From positions 186,001-250,000 of the forward strand of contig NZ_RKIE01000003.1 of the NCBI RefSeq assembly GCF_003751785.1: a stretch of DNA of 64,000 bases, given 5' to 3'. Position 1 is the stretch's first letter, and each line of letters opens with the position of its first letter. Made by a program: the position numbers and the translations under genes. Shown here piece after piece: positions 25,515 through 33,672 of the stretch. Origin of the DNA: Frigoribacterium sp. PhB160 (GTDB lineage: Bacteria; Actinomycetota; Actinomycetes; Actinomycetales; Microbacteriaceae). The notes beneath the pieces were generated by a model, which did no database searches, was not told where the DNA came from, and worked only from the letters and a program-made list of their open reading frames with translations.

Positions 25515-26165
25515 ATGAGCACCATCACCGTCGTCGGAGGGACCGGCTACGCCGGCAGCGCCATCGTCCGGGAGGCCGCCCGCCGCGGTCACGACGTGGT
25601 CTCGTTCAGCCGCACCCTGCCCGCCGACGACGCGCGGGTCGAGGGCGTCCGCTACGAGACGGGCTCGATGCTCGAGGCCGAGGCGCGCCTCCGTGCGGTC
25701 TCCGGGTCGGACGTCGTCGTGTCGTCGCTGTCGCCCCGCGGCGAGCTCGACGGCAAGATCCTCGAGGCCGACCTCGCGCTGGCGGCCCTCGCGGCCGAGC
25801 ACGGCGTGCGCCTCGGCGTCGTCGGCGGCTTCAGCTCGCTCCGCCTCGAGGAGGGCGCGCCCCGCATCGCCGAGACCGACGCGATCCCGGCCGAGTACGC
25901 CGGCGAGGCCCGTCAGATGAACGCCGTGCTCGGCGAGCTGCTGGCGCAGCCCGAGCCGCTCGACTGGTTCTTCGTCTCGCCCGCCGAGCAGTTCGGCGCC
26001 TACGCCCCCGGGGAGGCGCGGGGCGAGTACCGCACCGGGGCCGACGTCGCCTTCTACGACGCCGACGGCACCTCGGCGGTCAGCGGCGCCGATTTCGCCC
26101 TCGCGATCGTCGACGAGGTCGAGACGCCGACCCACCGCCGCGCCCAGTTCAGCGTCGCGTACTGA
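25515..26165 (+). CDS. NAD(P)H-binding NmrA-like reductase
   Basis: 216 residues of the atypical SDR/NmrA type. The nucleotide-binding motif is TVVGGTGYAGSAIVREAARRGH, and VSPAEQFGAYAPGEARGEYRTG resembles YwnB-like proteins. AGAAGGAGA lies before the ATG. It is divergently paired with the HxlR regulator and probably reduces toxic quinone- or carbonyl-type compounds, or is a redox sensor; the exact reaction is unknown. It carries an in-gene GGAGGCGCGG (26012-26021). Confidence 0.87.
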   Translation: MSTITVVGGTGYAGSAIVREAARRGHDVVSFSRTLPADDARVEGVRYETGSMLEAEARLRAVSGSDVVVSSLSPRGELDGKILEADLALAALAAEHGVRLGVVGGFSSLRLEEGAPRIAETDAIPAEYAGEARQMNAVLGELLAQPEPLDWFFVSPAEQFGAYAPGEARGEYRTGADVAFYDADGTSAVSGADFALAIVDEVETPTHRRAQFSVAY

Positions 26166-26285
26166 CCCGAGCGGTGCCGGCCGGCGCCGTCCCCCTCCTC
26201 CACCGCACCTGGGAGCCGCCCGGCGTCCCCGGCCTACCGTCGACCTCACCGCACACCTGAGAACGACAGCAAAGAGGAGCACCCC

Positions 26286-26741
26286 ATGGCACAGGCCATC
26301 GAAGCCATCGACGTCGACGTCCCCGTCTCGACCGCGTACAACCAGTGGACCCAGTTCGAGTCCTTCCCGAAGTTCCTCGACGAGGTCGAGAGCATCACGC
26401 AGACCACCCCCACCCTGACGGTGTGGAAGGTCAAGGTCGGTCCGGTCGAGAAGACGTTCGAGGCCGAGATCACCGAGCAGCACCCCGACGAGCGCGTCGC
26501 CTGGACCAGCACCGGCGGCGAGGTCGACCACGCGGGCGTCGTGACGTTCCACAAGCTCTCCGACACGACGACGCGCGTCACCGTGCAGATCGACTGGACC
26601 CCCGAGGGCTTCCTCGAGAAGGTCGGCGGATCGCTCGGCGCCGACAACCACGCCATCAAGAAGGACCTGAAGAACTTCAAGGAGTTCATCGAGTCGCAGG
26701 GCACCGAGACCGGTGCCTGGCGCGGAGACGTGCAGGCGTAG
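26286..26741 (+). CDS. SRPBCC-family (polyketide-cyclase-like) protein
   Basis: 151 residues. The N-terminus AIEAIDVDVPVSTAYNQWTQFESFPKF is the start of the SRPBCC coenzyme-Q-binding/cyclase family, and the C-terminal helix (IKKDLKNFKEFIE) closes the helix-grip fold. The function of this small actinobacterial form is unknown; it may bind a lipid or quinone. GAGGAG precedes the ATG. A strong hairpin follows the gene. Confidence 0.88.
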   Translation: MAQAIEAIDVDVPVSTAYNQWTQFESFPKFLDEVESITQTTPTLTVWKVKVGPVEKTFEAEITEQHPDERVAWTSTGGEVDHAGVVTFHKLSDTTTRVTVQIDWTPEGFLEKVGGSLGADNHAIKKDLKNFKEFIESQGTETGAWRGDVQA

Positions 26742-26791
26742 CCAGCCGCACCTCGCAGCACCCGACGCCCCGGCGTCGGACCGCGACCCCA

Positions 26792-26834
26792 CGAGGAGGC
26801 GCGGTGCCGGTCGTCCCGGCACCGCGCCTCCTCG
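26792..26834. terminator. Bidirectional hairpin of a facing GGAGGCGCGG pair
   Basis: A 19-bp perfect stem (26792-26810 with 26816-26834; arm CGAGGAGGCGCGGTGCCGG) and 5-base loop between the convergent SRPBCC and SDR genes. No U-tract on either strand. Confidence 0.8.
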
Positions 26835-26897
26835 TCCGCGTCCGGCCGCGCACCGCGGGGCCCGGGCCCGCGCGTCGGCCCCGAGTCCGCGTCCGGC

Positions 26898-27560
26898 TCA
26901 GGCGAGCGGCTCGGCGTAGACGCGGAAGTCGCCGCGCTCGTCGTGCATCGTCCAGATGAGGTCGGCCAGGGCCTCGGGCGAGTGCGACTCCTCGCCGTCG
27001 CCGATGCCGAACGGGATGATGAGCTGGCCCACGTGGATGTCCTCGGGGGCGAGCGCGTCGTGCAGCAGCTGGCCGTAGGCGCTGAGCCCCGCGAACGCGA
27101 CCGAGGTGCCCGTCACGGTCGGCCCGGGGCGCACCGCGCTGCCGCCGTTGATGAGCAGGATCGAGCCGTGCCCGACCGAGCGCATGCCCGGGATCACCTG
27201 GTGCGCCGCGGTCACGGCGCCGTAGACCGAGAACTCGATCGGGCCGACGAGGTCGGCGGCGACGGTCTCGAGCACGGGTCGCATGTACTCCTTGGCGGGC
27301 AGCGGGCTGTACTGCAGCACCTCGACGCGGCCGAGGCGCTCGTCGGCGCGCTCGAGCGCGGTCGTCAGCGAGGCGGCGTCACGGACGTCGGCGGCGAAGC
27401 CCTCGGCCGTGACCCCGTCGGCGCGGAGCTCGTCCGCGAGCGCGTCGAGCCTCTCCTGGCTGCGGGAGATGAGCGCGACGGAGAACCCCTCGCGGCCGAA
27501 GCGGCGGGCGACGGCGGCGCCGAGGCCGGAGCCGGCTCCGATGATGGCGATGGTGGTCAT
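26898..27560 (-). CDS. Atypical short-chain dehydrogenase/reductase
   Basis: 220 residues. The NAD(P)-binding motif IIGAGSGLGAAVARRFG is normal. The expected Tyr-x3-Lys is replaced: where AYSAAK-type sequence should be, there is AFAGLSAYG, so the usual catalytic Tyr and Lys appear lost, and NNAG is replaced by YSPLP. It may bind NAD(P)H without classical catalysis or use another mechanism. GGAGGA precedes the ATG. A 46-bp perfect palindrome lies 41 bp upstream and probably controls it. Confidence 0.8.
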   Translation of the reverse strand: MTTIAIIGAGSGLGAAVARRFGREGFSVALISRSQERLDALADELRADGVTAEGFAADVRDAASLTTALERADERLGRVEVLQYSPLPAKEYMRPVLETVAADLVGPIEFSVYGAVTAAHQVIPGMRSVGHGSILLINGGSAVRPGPTVTGTSVAFAGLSAYGQLLHDALAPEDIHVGQLIIPFGIGDGEESHSPEALADLIWTMHDERGDFRVYAEPLA

Positions 27561-27590
27561 GGGTGTCCTCCTCGGTCGGGGCCCGCTCGC

Positions 27591-27646
27591 GATGAACCGT
27601 GTTCCGATCGATGAACCGCGAAGCTTCGCGGTTCATCGATCGGAAC
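27591..27646. promoter_or_regulatory. 46-bp perfect palindrome with an extra half-site upstream of the SDR
   Basis: 27601-27646 is a perfect inverted repeat centred on AAGCTT, arms GTTCCGATCGATGAACC plus CGCGAAG. GATGAACCG recurs at 27591-27599 and 27610-27618 and inverted at 27629-27637. Two 16-mers, GTTCCGATCGATGAAC and GTTCATCGATCGGAAC, lie 30 bp apart (about three helical turns). This looks like a multi-site operator for a dimeric regulator not encoded nearby. Confidence 0.7.
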
Positions 27647-27768
27647 GCGGCTCGAGGCGGGAACGGCGCCCGGGCAGTGAGGGTCAGACGGTATGCCCGG
27701 GCCCCGGGGCGCGATCCAGCCGGTGCGCGCGGCGGACGCGTGCGGGCGTGCAGCGGACACGTGCGGGC

Positions 27769-28215
27769 TCACCAGCCGAGGTGCTCGACCCCGTCGAACG
27801 GCGTGAGCGTCGACCACCCCGGGCCGGCCGGTCCGAGGTAGAGGCGCACGGGACGGTCGACGTCGAGGGGGTCGCCGTCGGCGTAGGGAGAGCTCGGGCC
27901 GCAGGTGTCCGGGGTCGAGATCACCCGGATCGTCTCGCCCGGCGTCGCGTCGCCCTGCTCGACCGTCTCGACGACGACCTCGTAGGCGTGGGCGTCGACG
28001 CCGAGCAGCACCTCGGTGCCGTCCCGCGTCACCGACTCCGACGTGATGACGATGTCGGCGGCGTCGCTCATCTCCTGCGCGCCGGTGAAGTCGACCCAGT
28101 CGGCGCACGAGGCGGCGGTGCTCGGCGAGCTGCACGAGCTCACGGCGACGACGAGCGCCGAGGCGACCACCGCGCCGAGCACGGTGCGCCTCGTCCTCCG
28201 GTCACCTGCGTCCAT
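27769..28215 (-). CDS. Putative lipoprotein of unknown function
   Basis: 148 residues. A basic N-terminus and hydrophobic helix end in VSSC, a lipobox with Cys at about residue 28. The mature part has further Cys (ASCADW, PDTCGP) and a beta-rich pattern (DIVITSESVTRDG, HAYEVVVETV). No family is recognised with confidence. Same strand as the downstream SDR but separated by the palindrome region, so probably its own unit. Confidence 0.7.
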   Translation of the reverse strand: MDAGDRRTRRTVLGAVVASALVVAVSSCSSPSTAASCADWVDFTGAQEMSDAADIVITSESVTRDGTEVLLGVDAHAYEVVVETVEQGDATPGETIRVISTPDTCGPSSPYADGDPLDVDRPVRLYLGPAGPGWSTLTPFDGVEHLGW

Positions 28216-28224
28216 CCCCGCAGC

Positions 28225-28719
28225 CTAGGAGCCGGAGGCCCGGCCGCGCCCGCGCGCCCGCAGCACGTCGACCACCACCGCGCCGACGAGCGCGGCCCCG
28301 CCGACGACGGCCAGCACCGTGCTCGAGCGCGCGAAGTCCGAGCCGAGCGGCCAGGGCCGTCCGCCCACCCGGCGCGCCGCGAGGTCGTGGACGAGCTGCA
28401 CCATCGAGCCGAGGCACGCCGTCTCGTCGCCCTCGCCGTGCAACGCCCACTCGGGGGCGACGACGCCGCCGCCGAGCACCGACACGTCGCCGTCGTGGGC
28501 GTCGAACCACACGTCGACCGCGGCGCGACGCGGCCAGCGCAGCACCAGCACCCGGGTCTGCCAGCCGGCCCGGCTGACGAGGCCGTCCTCCGACTCGTCG
28601 CCCACCCAGGAGTGGACCAGCCGCACGGCCCCGTCCTCCTCGGCCGCCGCCGCGTCGAGGCCGCGTCGCAGCCGGTCGACGAAGGGCGGGCGCGTGGGCT
28701 CGGGGATCGGGACGGTCAC
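28225..28719 (-). CDS. Small protein with C-terminal membrane anchor, unknown function
   Basis: 164 residues. A soluble N-terminal part (Asp/Trp-rich: RLVHSWVGDESEDGLV, VDVWFDAHDGDVSVLGGG) ends in one transmembrane helix (TVLAVVGGAALVGAVVVDVL) and a basic tail. I chose GTG 28719, which overlaps the MFS stop codon (GTGA); ATG 28734 is also possible. Coupled to the MFS gene, hence a possible accessory protein of that transporter. No family recognised. Confidence 0.65.
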   Translation of the reverse strand: MTVPIPEPTRPPFVDRLRRGLDAAAAEEDGAVRLVHSWVGDESEDGLVSRAGWQTRVLVLRWPRRAAVDVWFDAHDGDVSVLGGGVVAPEWALHGEGDETACLGSMVQLVHDLAARRVGGRPWPLGSDFARSSTVLAVVGGAALVGAVVVDVLRARGRGRASGS

Positions 28720-30023
28720 GGCGCCGGTGTGCATGCAGCCAGTCTGCGCCCGGCCGCCCGCCCTCCGCCCTGCGCCGCCCGCCCCCACGGCACCGCTGCC
28801 CCGGCGAGCGCGACCCCCGCGGCCACGACGAGCGCCGCGAGGTACCCCGCCGGCCCGACGATCGCGCCGACGACCACGACCCCCGCGGCCTGGCCGAGCA
28901 CGAGCACGACGAAGAGCAGCGACGTCCCGGAGGGGGCCCGCTCGGGGTCGATCGCGGTCGTGCCCGCGATGAGTGCCCCGGTCGCCGCGGTGTAGCCCCA
29001 GCCGAAGAGGGCGCAGGCGGCGAGCGCCGCGACGGTGCTGCCCGGTGCCGTCGCCAGCACCCCCGTGCCGAGGGCGACCCCGGTCGTGGTGAGCAGCCAG
29101 GCCGTCCGTGGCCCCCGTCGGCCGAGCAGCGGAGCCGTCGCGATCACCGCCGCGCCGCCGAGCCCCAGCGCGATCCACGCCCCGACCGACACCGTGTCGC
29201 CCGCGCCGGCGTCGACGAGCAGCGCGCGCCCGTAGTTCCAGACGCCCGCCGACCCCGCCCCGAGCAGGAACGCCGCGATCACGAGGCCGGCGTGCCGCCC
29301 GAGCCACGACCGCGAGGCCCCCGCCGGAGGCGCGGCGCCCGCACCCGGGACCGCCGGCACCCCGGCCCGGTCGCCTCGTGCCCCGGCCTGCACGTCGGCC
29401 GCGCGCTCGGCGACCGCAGCGGGTGCGGGGGACGGCACCGCGCCTCCGGCGCTCGCTCCCGGGTCGAGCACGAGCACGGCCGTCGCGGCGGCGATCGTCA
29501 CGACGGCGACGACGGCCCAGGCGAGTCGCCAGTCGGGCAGCAGCACGAGGGCGAGCACGCCGGCGCCGACGAGGCCCGGGCCCGTCCCGGCGTTGACGAT
29601 CGCCTGGCTTCGGGCGACGGCGGGCTCGGCGACCGTGCGGCGGACGATGCTGACCAGCGCGGGCGAGGCGAGCCCGGCCCCGGTCGACCCGACGACGGCC
29701 GCGACGGCGAAGACGGCCACCGAGGCGGACGATGCCATGCCGGCCGCTCCCCCGGCGGCGGTGAGGCCGGCCGCGACGACGAGGGTGCGCGGGCGGCCCG
29801 CCGCGAGGAAGAAGCCCGCGACCGCGCCGGCGACGTAGGCGAGCGAGGCGCCCGAGCTGACCACGCCGGCGGTCGCGGCGTCGAGGTCGAGGTCGCGCTG
29901 CACGTCGGGCAGGAACAGCCCGAACGCGAGCCGCACGAGCCCGTACGTGGCGGCGACGAGCGACGTGGCGGAGGCGAGCAGGGCCGTCGTGCGGCCCGGC
30001 CAGAACGAAAACGTGCGTTTCAT
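28716..30023 (-). CDS. MFS transporter
   Basis: 435 residues with twelve predicted helices and a long Ala/Pro-rich central cytoplasmic loop (about 210-245). The start resembles YbfB/YjiJ-type MFS proteins (YGLVRLAFGLFLPDVQRDL). The substrate is unknown; export of a drug or metabolite is plausible because a TetR regulator is divergent and the two share one promoter region. It carries the 10-mer in both orientations inside the loop-coding region (29326 and 29438). Confidence 0.9.
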   Translation of the reverse strand: MKRTFSFWPGRTTALLASATSLVAATYGLVRLAFGLFLPDVQRDLDLDAATAGVVSSGASLAYVAGAVAGFFLAAGRPRTLVVAAGLTAAGGAAGMASSASVAVFAVAAVVGSTGAGLASPALVSIVRRTVAEPAVARSQAIVNAGTGPGLVGAGVLALVLLPDWRLAWAVVAVVTIAAATAVLVLDPGASAGGAVPSPAPAAVAERAADVQAGARGDRAGVPAVPGAGAAPPAGASRSWLGRHAGLVIAAFLLGAGSAGVWNYGRALLVDAGAGDTVSVGAWIALGLGGAAVIATAPLLGRRGPRTAWLLTTTGVALGTGVLATAPGSTVAALAACALFGWGYTAATGALIAGTTAIDPERAPSGTSLLFVVLVLGQAAGVVVVGAIVGPAGYLAALVVAAGVALAGAAVPWGRAAQGGGRAAGRRLAACTPAP

Positions 30024-30046
30024 GTTCGTCAGCCTAGGCTCGTGTC
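30009..30046. promoter_or_regulatory. Overlapping divergent leaderless promoters of MFS and TetR genes
   Basis: The palindrome AGCCTAGGCT (30031-30040) contains TAGGCT on both strands. On the minus strand it lies seven bases from the MFS ATG (30023); on the plus strand six bases from the TetR ATG (30047). The two -10 elements overlap by two bases. AAACG-TG-CGTTT (30009-30020), inside MFS codons 2-5, is a candidate operator flanked by ACGAA/TTCGT. Confidence 0.7.
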
Positions 30047-30625
30047 ATGGCCATCCGCGCGTCCTCCGAGCAGAAGCTCCTCGACGCGGCCGACGAGCTG
30101 TTCTTCACGCGGGGCATCGCGGCCACCCCGGTCGACGCCGTGCTCGAGCGCGCCGGCGTCTCGTCCGCGACCCTCTACCGCGCCTACGACAGCAAGGAGG
30201 CGCTGGTCGCCGCCGCCCTCGACCGTCGCCACGCCGCCTGGCTGGGCGTGTGGGACGACGCGGTCGCGGCCGCGCGCACCCCTCGCGCGCGGCTCCTCGC
30301 CGTGTTCGACGCGCTCGACGCCTTCCGGGAGAGAGCGGACGGGGCGCGGTGGTGCGCCTTCCTCGGGTCGGCGGCGGAGTACGTCGAGCCCCCCGCGGAG
30401 CTGCGGCGGGCCGTCGACGTCGACACCGAGTCGCTGCGGTCGCGGCTGCGCGAGGCCGCGGTGCCGGTCGTCGGCGCGGGTCGCGCCGGGACGCTCGCCG
30501 ACGAGCTGCTGCTCGTCGTCACCGGCTACCTCGCGATGCGCCTGCGCGACCCGGGGCACCGGTCGGCGACGGCCCGGGCGGTCGCGGCGGCGCTCGTCGA
30601 CGCGGCGGCGGGGCCGACGACGTAG
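30047..30625 (+). CDS. TetR-family regulator of the divergent MFS gene
   Basis: 192 residues. Helix-turn-helix KLLDAADELFFTRGIAATPV then GVSSATLYRAYDSKEALVAAAL, with a helical C-terminal ligand domain. The 23-bp gap to the MFS gene and shared -10 palindrome make it very likely that it represses the transporter and itself. The inducer is unknown. Confidence 0.92.
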   Translation: MAIRASSEQKLLDAADELFFTRGIAATPVDAVLERAGVSSATLYRAYDSKEALVAAALDRRHAAWLGVWDDAVAAARTPRARLLAVFDALDAFRERADGARWCAFLGSAAEYVEPPAELRRAVDVDTESLRSRLREAAVPVVGAGRAGTLADELLLVVTGYLAMRLRDPGHRSATARAVAAALVDAAAGPTT

Positions 30626-30646
30626 TCGTCCGGGGCCCGGCGCGCC

Positions 30647-30717
30647 GTGTCGCGTCACGTTCCGCGCACCACGTCGCGGAAGAACGTGACGCGACGCGCA
30701 GACCGTGACGCGACGCC
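30647..30717. repeat. Intergenic repeat element, copy B
   Basis: Begins GTGTCGCGTCACGTTC like copy A at 16684. A 14-bp perfect inverted repeat (30649-30662 with 30682-30695) brackets 19 bases, and GTGACGCGACGC is repeated directly at 30686 and 30705. Lies between the convergent TetR and mtlA-like genes, next to a separate hairpin. Confidence 0.7.
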
Positions 30718-30763
30718 GGCACCCCCGCGACACCCGCACCACGCGGCACGACGCGACGACCGC

Positions 30764-30802
30764 GGGAGGCGCGGTGCCGGCCTCCCGCGCACCGCGCCTC
30801 CC
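30764..30802. terminator. Hairpin of a facing GGAGGCGCGG pair after the PTS operon
   Basis: 14-bp perfect stem (arm GGGAGGCGCGGTGC; 30764-30777 with 30789-30802), loop of 11. The block including flanking GACGACCGC is nearly identical over about 45 bp to that at 36403-36441, at the other end of the same gene cluster. Confidence 0.75.
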
Positions 30803-30823
30803 CCGAGCACCTCCGTCGTCTCG

Positions 30824-32752
30824 CTAGGCGTCGACCGTGGTCGCGGTGAGGATCGCGACGATCTCGTCGGGGGTCGTGGCGCGGCGCATGCGCTCCACTT
30901 GGTCTTCGTCGGAGCAGACCTGGGCGATCCGGCTGATGATGTCGAGGTGCGAGCCGTCCTTGCCGGCGATGCCGATCAGCACGTACGCGACCTCGTCGCC
31001 GAAGGCGACCCCGTCGGGCACCTGCACGACCGAGATGCCCGACCTGAGGATCTCGTCGGCCGAGCCGTCGTCCCCGTGGGGGATGGCGACGTGGTTGCCG
31101 ACGTAGACCGTCACCAGCGACTCGCGGCGGTGCATGGCGTCGACGTAGGCGGACGTCGCGTAGCCCTGCCGGACGAGGATCTCCCCGGCCGCCGTGATGG
31201 CCGCCTCCTTGTCGACGAACGAGCGTCCGAGCTCGACGTTCTCGCGCGAGAGGACGTCGGGGTCGACGGCGACGGGTGCCACCGGTGCCACCGGTGCCGC
31301 CGGCGCCGCCGAGGCCGCCGCTGCTCCGTTCGCCGTCCTGAGCACGTCGACGATCGCGTCGAACTGGGTGGCCTCGACGAAGTTCGTGATCGCCATGAAG
31401 CGCACCGTGCCGTCGTCGTGCCGCTGCTTCGTGCGGTCCATGAGGTTCGTGTGGGTGACGATGAGGTCGACCCCCTTCGGGATCTCCTCGATCTTCGAGT
31501 TCGTCACGGTCACGTCGAGCATGGCTTTCCTGACCTTCGTGGCGAGGATGGACGCCCCCATGGCGCTCGACCCCATGCCGGCGTCGCAGGCGACGACGAC
31601 GGTCCGGATCGGCTGGCCGGCGGTGCCGGCCGAGGCCAGGCCCGCGTTGATGCGGTCACGCTCGAGGGCGTCGCCCTCGGCTATCTCGTCGTCGTCGCCG
31701 CGGCGCTTGCCCGTCTTCAGCAGCAGGGCCGCCAGGAGGAAGGCGACCGCCATCCCGGCGAAGAAGCCGATCAGGTTGCCCGCCAACGCCCCCTTCGGCG
31801 TCAGGGCCAGCATGGCGAAGATGCTCCCGGGAGAGGGCGTGGCCACCGTCCCGCCGTCGAACAGCACGAACATCGACAGCGACGTGGCGATGCCGCCCAT
31901 GGTCGCGAGGACGAGCTTCGGGTTCATGAGGACGAACGGGAAGTACACCTCGCCGATGCCGCCGACGCCGGCGATGAGCGCCGCCATCGGGGCCGTGCGC
32001 TTGGCGAGCCCCCGGCCGAACACGGTGATGGCGAGCAGGGTGCCCACCGACGGTCCCGGGTTCGCGTCGACCAGGAAGAGGATCGAGCGTCCCTGCTCCG
32101 CCACCTGCTGGATGCCGAGCGGCGCCATGATGCCGTGGTTGATGGCGTTGTTGAGGAACAGCACCTGACCCGGGGCCACCGGGATGGCCAGGAGCGGCAG
32201 CAGGTCGTTCGCCAGGATGAAGTTCACGCCCGCCGACAGGACCGCGAGCACGACGGCGAAGGCAGGGCCGATGGCGAGGTATCCGGCGACGACGATGACG
32301 AGCCCGAGGATGCCCATCGAGAAGTTGCTCACGAGCATCTCGAAGCCGGCCTTGACGCGGCTGGCGAAGAAGCGGTCGACCTGCTTGAGCAGGAAGGCCG
32401 CCAGCGGGCCCATGACCATGGCTCCGGCCAGCATCGTCACATCGGAGCCGACGATGACGCCCATGGTGGCGAGCGCTCCGATGGCCCCGCCGCGGGCGCC
32501 GTGCACGATGTGTCCGCCCGTGTAGCCGATCAGCAGGGGCAGGGCGTACGTGATGATGGGCGACACGAGGTTCGCGAGGTCGGCGTTCGGGAAGTATCCC
32601 GTCGGGATGAACAGGGCGGTCAGCAGCCCCCACGCGACGAAGACGCCGAGGTTGGGCATCACCATCCCGCTCAGGAAATTGCCGAATCGTTGGACGCGCT
32701 GCAGGATGCGGCGGTCTCGTCGGGGATGAACGTGCGTCGTTGCGATGTCCAT
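30824..32752 (-). CDS. mtlA: PTS mannitol-family transporter EIICBA
   Basis: 642 residues, a full EIIC-EIIB-EIIA fusion. EIIC (1-345) includes GGHIVHGARGG and GIGEVYFPFVLMNPK. EIIB has ACDAGMGSSAMGAS with phospho-Cys about 389. An Ala/Pro/Val linker (about 470-490) leads to EIIA with NHVAIPHG (phospho-His about 559). It imports and phosphorylates a sugar alcohol. It is the last gene of an operon with a dehydrogenase, an SIS isomerase and an epimerase. Usual mannitol-1-phosphate dehydrogenase (MtlD) is absent, so the substrate may be another polyol. Confidence 0.92.
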   Translation of the reverse strand: MDIATTHVHPRRDRRILQRVQRFGNFLSGMVMPNLGVFVAWGLLTALFIPTGYFPNADLANLVSPIITYALPLLIGYTGGHIVHGARGGAIGALATMGVIVGSDVTMLAGAMVMGPLAAFLLKQVDRFFASRVKAGFEMLVSNFSMGILGLVIVVAGYLAIGPAFAVVLAVLSAGVNFILANDLLPLLAIPVAPGQVLFLNNAINHGIMAPLGIQQVAEQGRSILFLVDANPGPSVGTLLAITVFGRGLAKRTAPMAALIAGVGGIGEVYFPFVLMNPKLVLATMGGIATSLSMFVLFDGGTVATPSPGSIFAMLALTPKGALAGNLIGFFAGMAVAFLLAALLLKTGKRRGDDDEIAEGDALERDRINAGLASAGTAGQPIRTVVVACDAGMGSSAMGASILATKVRKAMLDVTVTNSKIEEIPKGVDLIVTHTNLMDRTKQRHDDGTVRFMAITNFVEATQFDAIVDVLRTANGAAAASAAPAAPVAPVAPVAVDPDVLSRENVELGRSFVDKEAAITAAGEILVRQGYATSAYVDAMHRRESLVTVYVGNHVAIPHGDDGSADEILRSGISVVQVPDGVAFGDEVAYVLIGIAGKDGSHLDIISRIAQVCSDEDQVERMRRATTPDEIVAILTATTVDA

Positions 32753-32819
32753 GAGCTGCCCTCCAAGGCGGGTGGTCTGTCGGAGTGGTGCAGGGCCCGT
32801 CGACGGCGACGGGCGGGGG

Positions 32820-33614
32820 TCAGCGGGACTTGCCGCCCGTGACGTTCAGCGTCGTGCCGGTGATGTAGCTGGCGTGGTCGGAGACCAGGTACGAGACGAG
32901 GTCGGCGATCTCGCCCAGCTCGCCGACGCGGCGCAGCGGGATCGAGGAGGCGTAGTCGTCGTCGATGAGGTCGGGGTCGAGACCGCGCGTGTAGGCCAGG
33001 GCGGCGTAGTTCGCGTCGCTGTTCATGGCGGTGCGCTTGTTGATGCCGGGCGCGACGCCGACGACGCGGATCCCGTGCTGGCCGAGCTCCTTGGCCCACG
33101 ACCGGGTGAAGCCGTTCAGCGCGGCCTTGGTGGCGGCGTAGAGGCTCTGCCCTGCCGAGCCCTCGGCCCCGGCCTCCGACGAGATGTTGACGATGACGCC
33201 CGACTGCCGTTCGACGAAGTGGCGCGTCACGGCCTGGGCGCAGAGGAAGGGGCCCTTCTGGTTGACCCCGGTGATGAAGTCGAAGTCGGCCTCGGTCGCC
33301 TCGTACTCCGGCTTCTCGCCGTAGAAGTCGACCAGGAGGCGGGGGCGGTTGACGCCGGCGTTGTTGACCAGGGCGTCCACGTGGCCGTAGGTCTCGACGA
33401 CGTCGGCGACGAGCGCCTCCACGCTGGCCTTGTCCGTCGTGTCGCAGGTGACGAACCGGTCGCTCCAGCCGGGCACGTCGTCGTTCGTCCGGAGGTCGGC
33501 GACGACCACGATCGCGCCGTTGGCGCGGAGGGTGGCCGAGATGCTCGCGCCGACGCCCGAGGCGCCGCCCGTGACGATGACGACCCTGCGGTCGAGGTCG
33601 ATCCAGTTCTTCAT
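32820..33614 (-). CDS. SDR dehydrogenase, sorbitol-6-phosphate 2-dehydrogenase-like
   Basis: 264 residues, classical SDR. Motifs: VTGGASGVGASI, NNAG, catalytic Ser (NISSEAG), Tyr-x3-Lys in SLYAATKAALNGF and a C-terminal TGTTLNVTGGKSR. The N-terminus NWIDLDRRVVIVTGG resembles SrlD/SorF-type enzymes. In this operon it most likely oxidises the polyol phosphate made by the PTS to a ketose phosphate with NAD. Substrate inferred from context. Confidence 0.85.
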   Translation of the reverse strand: MKNWIDLDRRVVIVTGGASGVGASISATLRANGAIVVVADLRTNDDVPGWSDRFVTCDTTDKASVEALVADVVETYGHVDALVNNAGVNRPRLLVDFYGEKPEYEATEADFDFITGVNQKGPFLCAQAVTRHFVERQSGVIVNISSEAGAEGSAGQSLYAATKAALNGFTRSWAKELGQHGIRVVGVAPGINKRTAMNSDANYAALAYTRGLDPDLIDDDYASSIPLRRVGELGEIADLVSYLVSDHASYITGTTLNVTGGKSR

Positions 33615-33672
33615 GCTGTGGTCCTTCGGTGCTGGTAGCCGGAGCGGGTGGGGGTGGGGATCGGTGCGGCGA

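Noticed and set aside
31276-31320. GGTGCCACC-type tandem repeat as a regulatory repeat
   Set aside because: It encodes the Ala/Pro/Val linker between EIIB and EIIA of the PTS protein and is explained by that.
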